Assembly: GCF_017301735.1 (NCBI RefSeq) | Contig: NZ_CP071090.1 | Span: 8,236,001-8,300,000 of the forward strand | Direction: 5' to 3' | Length of the DNA stretch: 64,000 nucleotides | Source: Pyxidicoccus parkwaysis | GTDB taxonomy: Bacteria > Myxococcota > Myxococcia > Myxococcales > Myxococcaceae | Shown here: in pieces, positions 48,603-58,599 of the stretch | Numbering within the stretch: the stretch's first letter is position 1 | Layout of the letters: each line of letters starts with the position of its first letter | Notes under the pieces: model-generated | What the model saw: the letters and a program-made list of their open reading frames with translations, nothing else | What the model was told of the DNA's origin: nothing | Databases searched by the model: none | Translations under genes and position numbers: made by a program

Positions 48603-50225
48603 ATGCTGGCGAGGGTGCGGTCGGGGGCGTTGATGGGCATCGACGCGGTGGTGGTGGAGTGCGAGGTCGACATGGCGCTCGGCCTCCCCTACTTCAACGT
48701 GGTGGGCCAGGCGGAAGGGGCGGTGAAGGAGTCGAAGGTGCGGGTCGTCTCCGCGCTGAAGAACACGGGCTTCGAGCTGCCGCAGAAGCGAATCACGGTG
48801 AATCTGGCTCCCGCGGATTTGCGGAAGGAGGGAGCGGCCTTCGAGCTGCCCATCGCCCTGGGCGTGCTGGTGGCGGCGAAGCTGATGGAGGAAGGGCCGG
48901 TGTCGCGGCTCCTCTTCGGCGGGGAGCTGTCGCTGGATGGCGCCCTGCGACCCATCAAGGGCGTGCTGCCGTTGGCCGTGGCGGCGCGCAACCACGGCTT
49001 CGAGGGCGTCATGGTGCCGACGGCCAACGCGGCCGAGGCGGCGCTGGTGGAGGGGCTGCGCGTGCTTCCCGTGGCCACCCTGCGCGAGGCGGTGGACCAC
49101 CTGACGGGGGCCCGGCCGGTGACGCCCTATGTGCGGGAGGAGGCCGCCCACGAGCCCTCGCGCGCGGGCTCGGTGCCGGACATGGCGGACGTGCGCGGCC
49201 AGCCCGAGCTGAAGCTGGCCCTGGAGATGGCGGCCGCCGGAGGCCACAACCTGCTGCTCAGCGGACCTCCCGGCTCCGGCAAGACGATGCTGGCGCGGCG
49301 GCTGCCCGGCATCCTTCCGCAGATGACCTTCACCGAGGCGCTGGAGGTGACGAAGGTGTACTCGGTGATGGGCCTGCTGGGAGAGGGGCACGCGCTGATG
49401 CGTGAGCGGCCCTTCCGGGCACCACACCACACCCTCTCCGACGCGGGGCTCGTGGGCGGCGGTTTGATGGCACGTCCCGGAGAGCTGTCCCTGGCCCACC
49501 ACGGCGTGCTCTTCCTGGACGAGCTGGCGGAGTTCCGGAAGAACGTGCTGGAGGTCCTCCGCCAACCGCTGGAGGAAGGCGTCATCCACCTAGCGCGGGC
49601 CAACCAGCACATCACCTACCCGAGCCGGGTGATGCTGGTGGCGGCGATGAACCCCTGCCCCTGCGGCTACTACGGAGTCGCGGGGCGCAGCTGTAAATGC
49701 GCCGACCACCGGCGCTTCGAGTACAACACCCGGGTGAGTGGTCCCCTGCTGGACCGCATCGACATGACGCTGCAGACGCGGCCGGTGGAGTACCAGCACC
49801 TGGCGCGCGCGGATGCGCGGGAGAAGACGAGCCACTACTACCGCGAGCGGGTCCAGGCCGCGCGCGAGCGCCAGCGGGCCCGCTACCGCGACGAGCCGGG
49901 CGTGCACTGCAACGCCCAGCTTCCACCGCACCTGCTGCGCCGCCACTGCATCCTGAGCCCGCGCGCCGGGACGATGCTGGAGCGCGCGGTGTGCAAGTAC
50001 GGGCTGTCCGCGCGCGCCCATGACCGCATCCTCAAGGTCGCGCTGACCCGGATGGACCTGGAGGAGCATTCGCGTATCGAGGAGGTGGACATCCAGCTCG
50101 CCATCGACTTCCGGATGCTGGACCGCTCGAACTACGCGAACGGCACGGCGCAGGGGCCGCGAGTCTCCCAACCAGAGCCCTCCCAGCAACCGAGGATGTC
50201 CGGTCCGGCGAGCCCCCGGGAGTAG
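48603..50225 (+). CDS. comM: ComM/YifB Mg-chelatase-like AAA+ ATPase
   Basis: 540 residues. N-terminal Lon-protease-like domain (MLARVRSGALMGIDAVVVECEVD, GLPYFNVVGQAEGAVKESKVRV), then AAA+ with Walker A GPPGSGKTML, HHTLSDAGLVGGG, Walker B VLFLDELAEF, and a C-terminal extension with zinc-like PCPCGYYG and CKCADHRR. In Vibrio, ComM is a branch-migration helicase of natural transformation; family members occur broadly. The ATG at 48603 has GGGGAGG upstream. It stands alone between divergent and convergent neighbours. Confidence 0.9.
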   Translation: MLARVRSGALMGIDAVVVECEVDMALGLPYFNVVGQAEGAVKESKVRVVSALKNTGFELPQKRITVNLAPADLRKEGAAFELPIALGVLVAAKLMEEGPVSRLLFGGELSLDGALRPIKGVLPLAVAARNHGFEGVMVPTANAAEAALVEGLRVLPVATLREAVDHLTGARPVTPYVREEAAHEPSRAGSVPDMADVRGQPELKLALEMAAAGGHNLLLSGPPGSGKTMLARRLPGILPQMTFTEALEVTKVYSVMGLLGEGHALMRERPFRAPHHTLSDAGLVGGGLMARPGELSLAHHGVLFLDELAEFRKNVLEVLRQPLEEGVIHLARANQHITYPSRVMLVAAMNPCPCGYYGVAGRSCKCADHRRFEYNTRVSGPLLDRIDMTLQTRPVEYQHLARADAREKTSHYYRERVQAARERQRARYRDEPGVHCNAQLPPHLLRRHCILSPRAGTMLERAVCKYGLSARAHDRILKVALTRMDLEEHSRIEEVDIQLAIDFRMLDRSNYANGTAQGPRVSQPEPSQQPRMSGPASPRE

Positions 50226-50241
50226 CCATGGCCACTCCCGG
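50216..50241. terminator. Bidirectional hairpin between comM and ndh
   Basis: CCGGGAGT (50216-50223) and ACTCCCGG (50234-50241) form a perfect 8-bp stem with a 10-base loop. It includes the comM stop and fills the 20-bp gap to the convergent ndh stop. Confidence 0.6.
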
Positions 50242-50245
50242 AACG

Positions 50246-51637
50246 TCAGTGCGTCGCGGGGACGGCCGGCTCCGGACGGGCCTCGGGGGCGTGTGCCGCG
50301 GCGCCGACCTCCACCCTCGTGCCGCCATCCCCGAGCGCCGGACGTGCGGCGGACGGGCCCAGCCGAGGCGTGGGGCCGGTGATGATGCGGGCCGACTTTC
50401 CGAACGTCAGGTACGAGTACGCCCAGTCGAGCAGCACCGCCAGGCGGCTGCGGAAGCCGATGAGGAAGGTGATGTGGATGACCAGCCAGGCCGCCCAGGC
50501 GGGCAAGCCGGACTGCTTGAAGCGGCGGAAGGCGATGCCCACCGCGTGCCCGCGGCCAATCACCGCATAGGAGCCACGGTCCCAGTACTTGAAGGGCTTC
50601 ATCGGCTTGCCCATCAACCGGAAGAGGATGTTGTGAGCCGCCTGCTTGCCCATCTGCATCGCCGCGGGCGCGAGGCCCGGGACGGGCTTGCCATCATCCC
50701 CCTTCACCGAAGCGAGGTCTCCGGCGACGAAGATGTCTTCGTGCCCCGGCACCGTCAGCTCGGGCGTCACCAGCACGCGGCCGGCGCGGTCCAGCTCCAC
50801 GCCCAGCGTGCGGGCCACCGGAGAGGCGGCCACGCCCGCGGCCCACAGTACCGTGCGGGCCGGGATGTGCTCTTCGCCGATGAACACGCCCGTCTCGTCG
50901 ATGTTGGTGACGCGGGCGCCGGTGCGGACCTCGACGCCCAGCTTCTCCAGCGTGCGCTGCGCCTTGACGGACAGGTCCTCCGGGTAGACGGGCAGCACGT
51001 TCTTCACGCCCTCGATGAGGATGATGCGCGCCTCGCGAGGGTCGATGTTCTGGAAGTCACCGGGCAGCGAGTTGCGGCTGATTTCCGCCAGCGAGCCCGC
51101 GAGCTCCACGCCCGTGGGGCCCCCGCCGATGATGACGAAGTTGAGCAACGCGCGGCGGGCCACCGGGTCCGTCTCGCGCTCGGCCAGCTCGAAGGCCATC
51201 AGGATGCGGCGGCGGATTTCCACCGCGTCCTCGATGGACTTCAGCCCGGGGGCGAACTGCGCCCACTCGTCCTTGCCGAAGTAGGAGTGCGTCGCGCCGG
51301 TCGCGATGACGAGGTAGTCGTACGTCAGCTCGCCGTCCGCCAGGAGCACGCGCTTGCCGGCGGTGTCCACGCCCGTGACTTCCGCCAGCAGGACACTGAT
51401 GTTGTGGGGCCCCAGAATCGCACGCAGCGGCGCGGCAATCTCGCTCGGGCTCAGCGTCGCCGTGGCCACCTGGTACAGCAGCGGCTGGAAGAGGTGGTGG
51501 TTGTGCCGGTCCACCATCGTGACGCGGACGGGCTTCTTGTAGAGGTGCTTCGCCGCGTAGAGGCCGGCGAAACCTCCACCGAGGATGACCACATGGGGCA
51601 GGTCTTCGCGTTTCGGGCTCACGCGAGGGAAATTCAT
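50246..51637 (-). CDS. ndh: NADH dehydrogenase type II
   Basis: 463 residues. A single-subunit flavoprotein that passes electrons from NADH to quinone without pumping protons. Seen: FAD-binding VVILGGGFAGLYAAK, the quinone-site-like HLFQPLLYQVATATLSP, NAD-binding FVIIGGGPTGVELAGSLAE, VFVAGDLA-like IFVAGDLASV and a C-terminal membrane-binding helix pair (AAWLVIHITFLIGFRSRLAVLLDW). The last 45 residues are a Pro/Ala tail. GAGGAGG precedes the ATG at 51637. Divergent from plsC by 133 bp. Attached to the inner membrane. Confidence 0.93.
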   Translation of the reverse strand: MNFPRVSPKREDLPHVVILGGGFAGLYAAKHLYKKPVRVTMVDRHNHHLFQPLLYQVATATLSPSEIAAPLRAILGPHNISVLLAEVTGVDTAGKRVLLADGELTYDYLVIATGATHSYFGKDEWAQFAPGLKSIEDAVEIRRRILMAFELAERETDPVARRALLNFVIIGGGPTGVELAGSLAEISRNSLPGDFQNIDPREARIILIEGVKNVLPVYPEDLSVKAQRTLEKLGVEVRTGARVTNIDETGVFIGEEHIPARTVLWAAGVAASPVARTLGVELDRAGRVLVTPELTVPGHEDIFVAGDLASVKGDDGKPVPGLAPAAMQMGKQAAHNILFRLMGKPMKPFKYWDRGSYAVIGRGHAVGIAFRRFKQSGLPAWAAWLVIHITFLIGFRSRLAVLLDWAYSYLTFGKSARIITGPTPRLGPSAARPALGDGGTRVEVGAAAHAPEARPEPAVPATH

Positions 51638-51770
51638 ATCCGCCTCCTCAAAGTTCAACGCGAAGCGCCAACTCGCGGGCAGCCCACCGGGCGCCCCCCT
51701 GGAGGCTCCCAGAAGAACAGATGACAACGCACTGCGTCAGTGGAAGACTGGAAGCCACCTGACGTCGCGC

Positions 51771-52568
51771 ATGATGCTCCTGTTACCGCTGCTGACCGTG
51801 CTCCAGGTCCTCGTCCTGATGGCTTGGAGCGTGTTCTGGATGACACTCGCCGGGCTGATGACGCTGCTGACCCGGAGCGGCGAGGTCGCGCTGATGATGG
51901 CCCGCCGCTACTGGGCGCCCCTGCACTGGCGAATCACAGGCTCGCGGATGGAGGTGGAGCCGCTGCCGGACATCGACTGGAGCCGGCCGCACATCTTCCT
52001 GATGAACCACCAGTCGGCGCTGGACATCCCCTGTGCCTTCGCCGCGCTGCCCGTCAACCTGCGCTTCGTGGCCAAGCACGTGCTCCGGTACGTGCCGTTC
52101 CTCGGGCAGTACATGGCGATGACGGGGATGATTTTCATCAACCGCTCGCGGCACACGGAGGCGCTGAAGAGCCTCGCGCAGGCAGGTGAGCGCATCCGCG
52201 AAGGAGCCAGCATCCTCGCCTTCCCCGAGGGGACTCGCTCCCCGGACGGCACCCTCCTGCCCTTCAAGAAGGGGCCCTTCCTGCTCGCGCTGGAGGCCCA
52301 GGTGCCCATCGTCCCGGTGGCGATTGAAGGCTCGGGCCGCGTGCTGCCTCCGGGCCGGCTCACTCCGCGCCGCGATGTCATCCGCGTGAAGGTTGGGCGC
52401 CCCATCGAGACGAAGGGACGCACGCTCGCCGACCGAGATGCGCTGATGCGCGAGGTGCGCGACTCCATCATCCAATTGCACCGCGACATCGGCGGACGAA
52501 GTGAAGCGCCGCAGGTGGCCGCGCCCGCGCCGGAGTCCAGCCGCGCGCTGCCCGCCTTCAATCCCTGA
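51771..52568 (+). CDS. plsC: 1-acyl-sn-glycerol-3-phosphate acyltransferase
   Basis: 265 residues, membrane-bound. PlsC adds the second acyl chain to make phosphatidic acid. Seen: two N-terminal membrane helices, NHQSALD (the HX4D catalytic pair, His80 and Asp85), FINRSRHTEA, FPEGTRSPDGTLLPFKKGPF, VPIVPVAIEGSG. Tandem ATGs at 51771 and 51774 lack a strong ribosome site. The frame runs upstream through the ndh leader, but without family similarity. It is divergent from ndh and followed by a hairpin. Confidence 0.92.
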   Translation: MMLLLPLLTVLQVLVLMAWSVFWMTLAGLMTLLTRSGEVALMMARRYWAPLHWRITGSRMEVEPLPDIDWSRPHIFLMNHQSALDIPCAFAALPVNLRFVAKHVLRYVPFLGQYMAMTGMIFINRSRHTEALKSLAQAGERIREGASILAFPEGTRSPDGTLLPFKKGPFLLALEAQVPIVPVAIEGSGRVLPPGRLTPRRDVIRVKVGRPIETKGRTLADRDALMREVRDSIIQLHRDIGGRSEAPQVAAPAPESSRALPAFNP

Positions 52569-52637
52569 CGCGGACGCACCCTCCAGCGCGCGGGACTCCA
52601 GCCACGCTCGCGGACGCCTCGCAGCCCCTGCTCCAGA

Positions 52638-52668
52638 GTGAGCAGGGCGCGGCATGCCCATTGCTCAC
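52638..52668 (+). terminator. Hairpin between plsC and recA
   Basis: GTGAGCA (52638-52644) pairs with TGCTCAC (52662-52668) and inside it GGGC (52645-52648) pairs with GCCC (52656-52659), leaving a 7-base loop and a 2-base bulge. It lies 69 bases after plsC and 70 bases before recA. No T-run. Confidence 0.5.
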
Positions 52669-52680
52669 CTGCCTCTTCGA

Positions 52681-52696
52681 TGTGCCACGCGGCACA
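52681..52696 (+). promoter_or_regulatory. Palindrome in the recA leader
   Basis: TGTGCC-acgc-GGCACA, perfect 6-bp arms 4 bases apart, 42 bases before the recA ATG. It could be a repressor operator. It does not resemble an E. coli LexA box (CTGT-N8-ACAG). Confidence 0.4.
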
Positions 52697-52738
52697 GCAA
52701 TCACTCACAGACAGGGCGGCGAGGGAGCCGAAGACGCG

Positions 52739-53763
<1,025 letters not shown>

Positions 53764-53767
<4 letters not shown>

Positions 53768-54273
53768 GGCGAGACCTGCAACGCGTCCAGGGACATGGGA
53801 AGGGGCATCCGGTGCTGGCCCGCGCAGAGCACGAGCCCGCCGTCGGCCCCTTCCTCCAGGAGCTGACCGAGCTGGTATTGCGCGTCGCGAGAGAAGCGCG
53901 CCCGCGACTTGCCGTGCTTCACACGGCAGGACAGGACACCATCCGGCTCTACGTGAAGGGTGGCGGCGTCCAGTGCCTCGGCGGTGCGGTCACTCAAGCG
54001 GATGGAGACCCGCTCGTCCGGGGTGACGTCCACGGTGCGCACCTCGTAGGCGGCCCCCTCCACCTGGACGTAGCACCAGTCCTTGCCGATGCGGAGCTGG
54101 TAGCGGCCCTCTTCATCCAGCACCAGCGAGGTGTTGAAGAGCTCGATGATTTTCGGGTGCTGGATGGGCTCGTCGTCGTGCCACCAGCGAAGGGTGGCGT
54201 CGAGACGGATGCCGCTGTCCTCGCGGGTGTGCCAGCGCTTGCCGGGAGGGGGCTGTCCGGTGGGAGGTTGCAT
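53764..54273 (-). CDS. DUF1285 family protein
   Basis: 169 residues. DUF1285 hallmarks: WWHDDEPIQHPKIIELFNTSLVLDEEGRYQLRIGKDWCYVQVEGAAYEVR-type strands with the conserved W-H-D/H-P and I-x-L-F, then GVLSCRVKHGKSRARFSRDA. The family has a known two-domain beta fold but no established role. Cytoplasmic. The ATG at 54273 opens just downstream of the membrane-protein gene's stop at 54331, so it is last in the cinA-membrane protein-DUF1285 run. Confidence 0.8.
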
Positions 54274-54330
54274 GGCCTCTCTTATGTGCGCGCGGGGCGC
54301 GGAGGATTCAAGTCCATGGACTCCGGGCGC

Positions 54331-56109
54331 CTACCAGTTCCGGACAAGCTCCGTGTAGCCACGGAAGGCCACGGCACCCCAGAAGTTCACCAGCACGCCG
54401 AGCGCCACCGCGAAAAGCACCGCGCGGTTGCGCAGGGACCAACCACCAATGGCGAAGAGCAACAAGAGGTAGGGCGTGTAGTCGAGACTGAAGCGGAAGC
54501 CGAACTGCATGTAGCCGGTGTTCTGGTACAGCAGGCCCGGCAGCGCGCACGCGGCCACGGTGAGCCACAGCGGCCAGTGCAGGCGCGGGCGCGTCTTCGG
54601 GATGAGCAGGAAGACGAGCAGCGGCAACGTGAGCAGCAGCGTCAGGCCATACGGGTCATACGCGAGGCGCAGCGGGTCGAAGGACACCGTCGGCAGCTTG
54701 AGGAACGCGGCCTCCAGGTTGCGCGGCAGGTACTCCCAATGGAACAGGCCCCAGTGGTCGATGTCCGCGTTGACGCGGTTGTTGAAGAGGAAGCGATGGC
54801 CGAACTCGCCGGGACGTCCGAAGCGGTAGACGTTGTACGCAGCCGCGAGCAGCCCGAGGGGCGCGGCCCCCAGGGCGAACAGGCCCACCTTGCGCGCCGC
54901 GGGCTTCCAGTTCTGGCCCAGGGCCTTGAGCTGCGAAAGGCGGGACTCCGGCCCGGGGCACAGTGCCTCCAGGACGAAGAAGACGCCCGTGAAGAACAGC
55001 GGCGTGCGCGTGAGCGTGGCCATGGAGAAGAACAGGCCGGCGAGCACGGGCCGGTGCGCACGCACCGAGTTGCGCGCGTAGAGGCAGGTGAAGGCCACGC
55101 CCATGACCTCGGCGCTGAACCAGACCTCGCCTCGGATGGCGCAGTAGAAGAACAGGGTGCCGAAGGCGAGGATGAGCGAGAGCGCGATGTTCTCGTTCCG
55201 GTTGCGCGCCGTCTCACCCTCCTTCGCGAGGAAGCGCAGCAGCGAATAGAAGAGCGCCACCGCGAGCGCGCCGAAGATGACGTCGAAGGACGTGTCGTTG
55301 AACTGGTAGCCGTGCAGCGCGACGAAGGGCAGCATGACCACGGCGGGGAAGGACGGGAAGCTCACGAACCAGCGGTCGCTCGGCAGCGGCCGGCCCTCGC
55401 AGCGGACCTTCTCGCCGTTCACCACCCGCACACAGGCCCAGTCCTCCAGGTTCGGCAGCACCTGCGGGTCGATGTCCAGACGGCCCTCGAGCCACGCCTG
55501 CGACTGGTAGACGAAGTGCGGCGCTGCGCTCTGGCGCAGGAAGCGCTGCGAGCTGAAGCTGGCCAGCACCGCGAAGGCCACGAGGAACAGCACCACCTCC
55601 ACGCGGTACGCGGACAGCCATACGCGCAGGACGTTGAGCGGCAGACCTCCCGAGGGCGAAGGGGTGGTTCCTGGCGGCACCCCGGCGTTGCCGTGCTCGG
55701 CGGTGGCTCCAGATGCAGCGGCGGCGGTGCCCGCGCTGCTGTGTCCGGCGGCAGCTGCCGGCGTAGCTGTGCCGTCCGTGACGCCCCGCACATGCTCCGC
55801 TGCAGACGATGGCGCGGCGCTGCCTCCCTTGCCGGCGTGCCCCTGGGCGGAAGCAGACGTCGGCGCGGCCGTACCTCCCTTGCCTGCGTGCCCCTGCTCG
55901 GAAGCAGACGCGGACGCGCCCTTGCCTCCCGTGACGCCTTGCACATGCTCGGCGGCAGACTTCGGCGCGGCCGTACCTCCCTTGCCGGTGTGCCCATTCT
56001 CGGAAGCAGCGGCGGGCGTGGCCGTGCCGGGAGTGCCCTTGCCCGTGGCGGTGTCGCCCGGACGCGCGGGAGTGGACGGACGGGGGCGCTTGGACTTGGA
56101 GCGGCTCAT
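54331..56109 (-). CDS. Polytopic inner-membrane protein, glycosyltransferase-like topology
   Basis: 592 residues. Residues 1-150 are a low-complexity Lys/Arg then Ala/Gly/Ser/His region with repeats (GHAGKGGTAAP and AEHVxGVT units), probably cytosolic. The rest has about eleven membrane helices with a large first periplasmic loop (SSQRFLRQSAAPHFVYQSQAW ... EDWACVRVVNGEKVRC). This layout resembles GT-C type (PMT/ArnT-like) transferases, but no DE/DD catalytic pair is certain. Function unknown. Its ATG overlaps the cinA stop by four bases (ATGA), so translation is coupled to cinA. Confidence 0.72.
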   Translation of the reverse strand: MSRSKSKRPRPSTPARPGDTATGKGTPGTATPAAASENGHTGKGGTAAPKSAAEHVQGVTGGKGASASASEQGHAGKGGTAAPTSASAQGHAGKGGSAAPSSAAEHVRGVTDGTATPAAAAGHSSAGTAAAASGATAEHGNAGVPPGTTPSPSGGLPLNVLRVWLSAYRVEVVLFLVAFAVLASFSSQRFLRQSAAPHFVYQSQAWLEGRLDIDPQVLPNLEDWACVRVVNGEKVRCEGRPLPSDRWFVSFPSFPAVVMLPFVALHGYQFNDTSFDVIFGALAVALFYSLLRFLAKEGETARNRNENIALSLILAFGTLFFYCAIRGEVWFSAEVMGVAFTCLYARNSVRAHRPVLAGLFFSMATLTRTPLFFTGVFFVLEALCPGPESRLSQLKALGQNWKPAARKVGLFALGAAPLGLLAAAYNVYRFGRPGEFGHRFLFNNRVNADIDHWGLFHWEYLPRNLEAAFLKLPTVSFDPLRLAYDPYGLTLLLTLPLLVFLLIPKTRPRLHWPLWLTVAACALPGLLYQNTGYMQFGFRFSLDYTPYLLLLFAIGGWSLRNRAVLFAVALGVLVNFWGAVAFRGYTELVRNW

Positions 56110-57377
56110 GGGGTGACGGCCGCGGCGAGCAGGTGCTGCCGCAGCATCTCCAACGTGTGGGAAGCGGCGAAGAGGCGCACGAGGTCGCGGCCGCCGGTGA
56201 GGGTGAGACGCTCGCAGCGGGTGGACATTCCCGCGCCGGCCAGCGCGCAGTACACGGTGCCCACCGGGTCCTCCGGCGTTCCTCCGCCCGGACCCGCGTA
56301 CCCCGTCACCGACAGGCCGTACGTGGTGCCACAGGCGGCTCGGACGCCCTCGGCCATGGCGATGGCCGTCTCGCGGGACACCGCCGTGTGGCGCTCGAGC
56401 ACCTCGGGCGGAACACCCACCCACGCGGTCTTCATCTTCTCCGTGTACACCACCGCGCCGCCCATGAAGACGTTGCTGGCCCCCGGCACCGCGGTGAGTT
56501 GCTGGGAGATGAGGCCACCCGTGCAGCTCTCCGCCGCCGACAGCGTCGCCTTCGCGCGGCCGAGCAGGTCCAGCAGCACCGGCGCGTACTCCTCGCCGTC
56601 CGCGCCGTACACGCTCGTGCCCAGCACGCGGCGACATTCCGCCTCCGCGGCGGCGAGCGCGGCGTCGGCCTCGGCCTGCGAGGGCGCATCGGCCATCAGC
56701 TTGAGGTGGTTCTCCGGCGCGTGCGTGCGGAAGCCGAACACCACCCTCGGGTGGCTCGGGGCCAGCGGCATCACCTGCTGGTCCAGCACCGACTCGCCCA
56801 TGCCCACCGTGCGCAACAGCCGGAAGGCGCGGTGCGTGCGGCCGGGCTCCGCCTCCAGCCACGTGCGGATGCGCGGCAGCACCTCACCGTCCAGCAGGGC
56901 CTTGAACTCTCGCGGCACGCCCGGAAGGAAGAAGAGCCGGCAGCCGCCCAGGGTGAGGATGACGAGGGGCGCGGAGCCCACCGGGTTGCGCACCGGCTCG
57001 GAGCCCCGGGGGATGCGCGCCATGCGCAGCTGCCCCGGGTTGAGGTCGGTGGACATGCCTCGGGCGGCGTAGCGCTCTTTCAGACAGCCGAGCACCCCGG
57101 CATCTTCCTCCAGCGGCACTCCCGCGGCCGCAGCGGCACACTCGAGCGTGAAGTCATCCGCCGTGGGCCCCAGTCCTCCGCACACCACCACCACGTCCGC
57201 GCGCGAGGCGGCGGACAGCAGCGCATGGGTGATGTCCGGCCGCACGTCCCCCACCACCACCACGCGATTGACCTTTACTCCCAGGTCGAAGAGGCGGGCC
57301 TCCAGAAACGTGCTGTTCGTGTCCGTGATGAGGCCGGTGACGAGCTCGTCACCGGTACACAGCAGCTCGACGCGCAT
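56106..57377 (-). CDS. cinA: CinA family nicotinamide-nucleotide amidase
   Basis: 423 residues, full two-domain form. The N-terminal MoCF/COG1058 domain (LLCTGDELVTGLITDTN, VVVCGGLGPTADD, FFLPGVPREFKAL) is linked to the C-terminal amidase (LSAAESCTGGLISQQLT, GGAVVYTEKMK, GYAGPGGGTPEDPVGTVY). CinA recycles pyridine nucleotides by deamidating NMN and hydrolysing ADP-ribose; in some bacteria it is competence-induced. The ATG at 57377 begins MRVELLCTGDEL, the family start. It is coupled to the downstream membrane protein. Confidence 0.94.
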   Translation of the reverse strand: MRVELLCTGDELVTGLITDTNSTFLEARLFDLGVKVNRVVVVGDVRPDITHALLSAASRADVVVVCGGLGPTADDFTLECAAAAAGVPLEEDAGVLGCLKERYAARGMSTDLNPGQLRMARIPRGSEPVRNPVGSAPLVILTLGGCRLFFLPGVPREFKALLDGEVLPRIRTWLEAEPGRTHRAFRLLRTVGMGESVLDQQVMPLAPSHPRVVFGFRTHAPENHLKLMADAPSQAEADAALAAAEAECRRVLGTSVYGADGEEYAPVLLDLLGRAKATLSAAESCTGGLISQQLTAVPGASNVFMGGAVVYTEKMKTAWVGVPPEVLERHTAVSRETAIAMAEGVRAACGTTYGLSVTGYAGPGGGTPEDPVGTVYCALAGAGMSTRCERLTLTGGRDLVRLFAASHTLEMLRQHLLAAAVTP

Positions 57378-57531
57378 GGGCCGCGCATCCTAGCGGCAGC
57401 GGGCGGCGGCGGCACGGATTGAACGAGCGCCCACCATGCTCCGGGATCATCGGGCCGGGGCTGCTCGGTGGCCGGCCTGCTCCAGCGGGCACCACCGGCA
57501 CCACAGCGGAAACGGATGAGCGCCCGCTCCC

Positions 57532-57569
57532 GGAGCCCCTCTGTCCGAGAGGAGCCCCTCCGGGGCTCC
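57532..57569. terminator. Strong hairpin with a competing alternative arm
   Basis: GGAGCCCC at 57551-57558 pairs with GGGGCTCC at 57562-57569 over a 3-base loop, 54 bases after the pssA stop. A second GGAGCCCC at 57532-57539 can pair with the same right arm. In that case CCTCT (57538-57542) and AGAGG (57548-57552) form a further stem. The rest of the 245-bp gap before cinA shows nothing else. Confidence 0.6.
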
Positions 57570-57622
57570 CGTGGAACACCAATACGCCGGGCCAGGCCTT
57601 GGTGGACTCCCGGCCCGAGCGG

Positions 57623-58486
57623 CTACAGGTACGCGGGGCCGTCGTTGCCCGGACCGGCGTCGTCCTCGGCGTCCTCTTCGTCCTCGTCCTCGTCGATGAC
57701 GGCGGCCACGGCCACCGCACCCGGGGCCACCTTGCGCGCCACCAGGTGGCTGCGCACGTGCACCGCGGACTCCACGAGGCCCAGCGCGAGGTACGCACCG
57801 CAGCAGGCCACCAGCACCCAGGCCGGGTGGAACTGCGTGGCAATCACCACGCCGCCCAGCACCATCAGCATGAACACCAGCGCGCTCCTCCGGTTCGGCC
57901 GCGCGTCCTTGAAGGTGCGGTAGCGCACCGTCGACACCATCAGCAGCGCCAGCCCGGCCACTGCTACCGCCACGGGCACGGCGGCACCCTCGCGCAGGGG
58001 CGCACCGCCCGCCGCCGCATGGTGCGAGATGATGACGGACACCAGCATACCCGCCGCAATCGGGATGGGCAGGCCCACGAAGAAGCGCCCACCCCCGCCG
58101 TGCGGGTTGCGCGCCGCCAGCACGTTGAAGCGCGCCAGCCGCAGCGCGCCGCACGCGGCGAACGCGAAGGAGATGAACAGGCCCGCGAAGCCCAGCGGCG
58201 CGAGCGCCCACTTGTAGACCAACAGGCCGGGCGCGGCCCCGAACGAGATGACGTCCGCCAGGCTGTCGAGCTGCACGCCGAAGTCGCTCTGCGTCTTCGT
58301 CAGGCGGGCCACCCGGCCGTCGAACCCGTCGAAGAACATGGCGAAGAAGATGGCCAGGGCCGCCTGGTAGAGCTGCACGGGGCCAGCCTCGCCCGAGCAG
58401 AGGGTGATGGCATAGAAGCCACAGAAGATGGACGTGACAGTGAAAAGGTTCGGGAGCACGAACATCAGTTTCCGCAACTTCATCAT
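57623..58486 (-). CDS. pssA: CDP-diacylglycerol-serine O-phosphatidyltransferase
   Basis: 287 residues, inner membrane, about seven helices. It makes phosphatidylserine, precursor of phosphatidylethanolamine. The CDP-alcohol phosphotransferase motif is intact: DGFDGRVARLTKTQSDFGVQLDSLAD (D-G-x2-A-R-x8-G-x3-D-x3-D). A run of Asp/Glu residues forms an unusual acidic C-terminus. Start: tandem ATGs at 58486 and 58483 right after GAGGGA; the second has the better spacing. Type II (Bacillus-like) rather than the phospholipase-D-type enzyme of E. coli. Confidence 0.94.
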   Translation of the reverse strand: MMKLRKLMFVLPNLFTVTSIFCGFYAITLCSGEAGPVQLYQAALAIFFAMFFDGFDGRVARLTKTQSDFGVQLDSLADVISFGAAPGLLVYKWALAPLGFAGLFISFAFAACGALRLARFNVLAARNPHGGGGRFFVGLPIPIAAGMLVSVIISHHAAAGGAPLREGAAVPVAVAVAGLALLMVSTVRYRTFKDARPNRRSALVFMLMVLGGVVIATQFHPAWVLVACCGAYLALGLVESAVHVRSHLVARKVAPGAVAVAAVIDEDEDEEDAEDDAGPGNDGPAYL

Positions 58487-58599
58487 TCCCTCGACTTCCT
58501 TTGATGCCCGTGAGTTCCGGCAGCAGGACGGCGGGTGAACCGACCTTAGCAGGGTTTTATTTGCGCGAACGTCACCCTGGGGTTCGGTAAGGAGGCGGA

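Noticed and set aside
52681..52696. LexA (SOS) box ahead of recA
   Set aside because: The palindrome TGTGCC-N4-GGCACA does not match CTGT-N8-ACAG or other LexA boxes I know. Kept only as an unassigned palindrome.
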